Assembly (NCBI GenBank): GCA_947561715.1
Contig: OX387203.1
Coordinates: forward strand, 7,068,001 to 7,132,000
Source: Ascidia mentula
Taxonomy: Eukaryota; Chordata; Ascidiacea; Phlebobranchia; Ascidiidae
Length of the DNA: 64,000 nt
Reading direction: 5' to 3'
In this document: positions 63,907 through 64,000 of the stretch, in pieces
How positions within the stretch are numbered: the stretch's first letter is position 1
Layout of the letters: every line of letters starts with the position of its first letter
Notes under the pieces: generated by a model
Databases searched by the model: none
What the model was told of the DNA's origin: nothing
Seen by the model: only the letters and a program-made list of their open reading frames with translations
Translations under genes and position numbers: made by a program

Positions 63907-64000
63907 GTGAGTATTGTATAGCTCGGTAGATTTATTATGATTAAAAATTTCAAGAAAACAAAAACTCGGAATACCATGATAATGTGGTCCTGTCATAAAA

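Noticed and set aside
1..64000. CRISPR arrays, operons, bacterial promoters or ribosome binding sites
   Set aside because: The window is eukaryotic: spliced genes, polyadenylation signals and LTR/LINE/hAT elements; tandem repeats here are minisatellites.

Overview
The window looks like genomic DNA of a tunicate, most likely a Ciona-like ascidian. It is AT-rich, with compact multi-exon genes, short GT-AG introns and abundant small transposons. It carries chordate-type gene families, namely terminal-complement (C6-like) genes, membrane progestin receptors and PPP2R3, in unduplicated or locally duplicated form. Exon structures were assembled by hand from splice sites and reading-frame phase. Wherever exon lengths are given, the phases close exactly.

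Layout. (1) 1-15.6 kb is repeat-rich. It holds a pair of 285-bp MITEs, a tandem array of about 970-bp units containing duplicated exon-like segments, the 3' end of an unrecognised five-exon gene (6.6-7.8 kb), a 112-bp and a 43-bp minisatellite, and a chain of tiny exon-like segments followed by a hairpin cluster. (2) 15.7-32.8 kb is a terminal-complement C6-like cluster on the + strand: a degenerate remnant, a first full copy (17.2-27.1 kb) and a second intact copy (28.5-32.8 kb). The first copy has a frameshift, a 226-bp perfect palindrome in an intron, and a 4,957-bp LTR retrotransposon inside its last coding exon. Both ends of that insertion look like splice sites whose use would restore the coding sequence exactly. 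(3) 33.7-50.7 kb is one minus-strand gene, PPP2R3 (B'' regulatory subunit of protein phosphatase 2A). Its common body follows three alternative 5' coding segments resembling the N-termini of human PR70, PR130 and PR72. (4) 51.7-54.3 kb is VPS53, uninterrupted by introns. (5) 55.0-57.8 kb is a membrane progestin receptor (PAQR) gene, minus strand. (6) 58.9-61.1 kb is CCDC51/MITOK, minus strand. (7) 61.3-62.0 kb holds a hAT-type MITE and a LINE fragment. (8) 62.9 kb to the end is the start of a second PAQR gene on the + strand, cut by the window edge.

The genes do not form one pathway. The complement cluster is a local tandem expansion. The housekeeping block (PP2A regulator, GARP tethering subunit, mitochondrial channel protein) is interleaved with two related receptors. 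The two most notable observations are the retrotransposon that could behave as a perfect new intron and the PPP2R3 locus combining N-terminal variants that vertebrates split between PPP2R3A and PPP2R3B.
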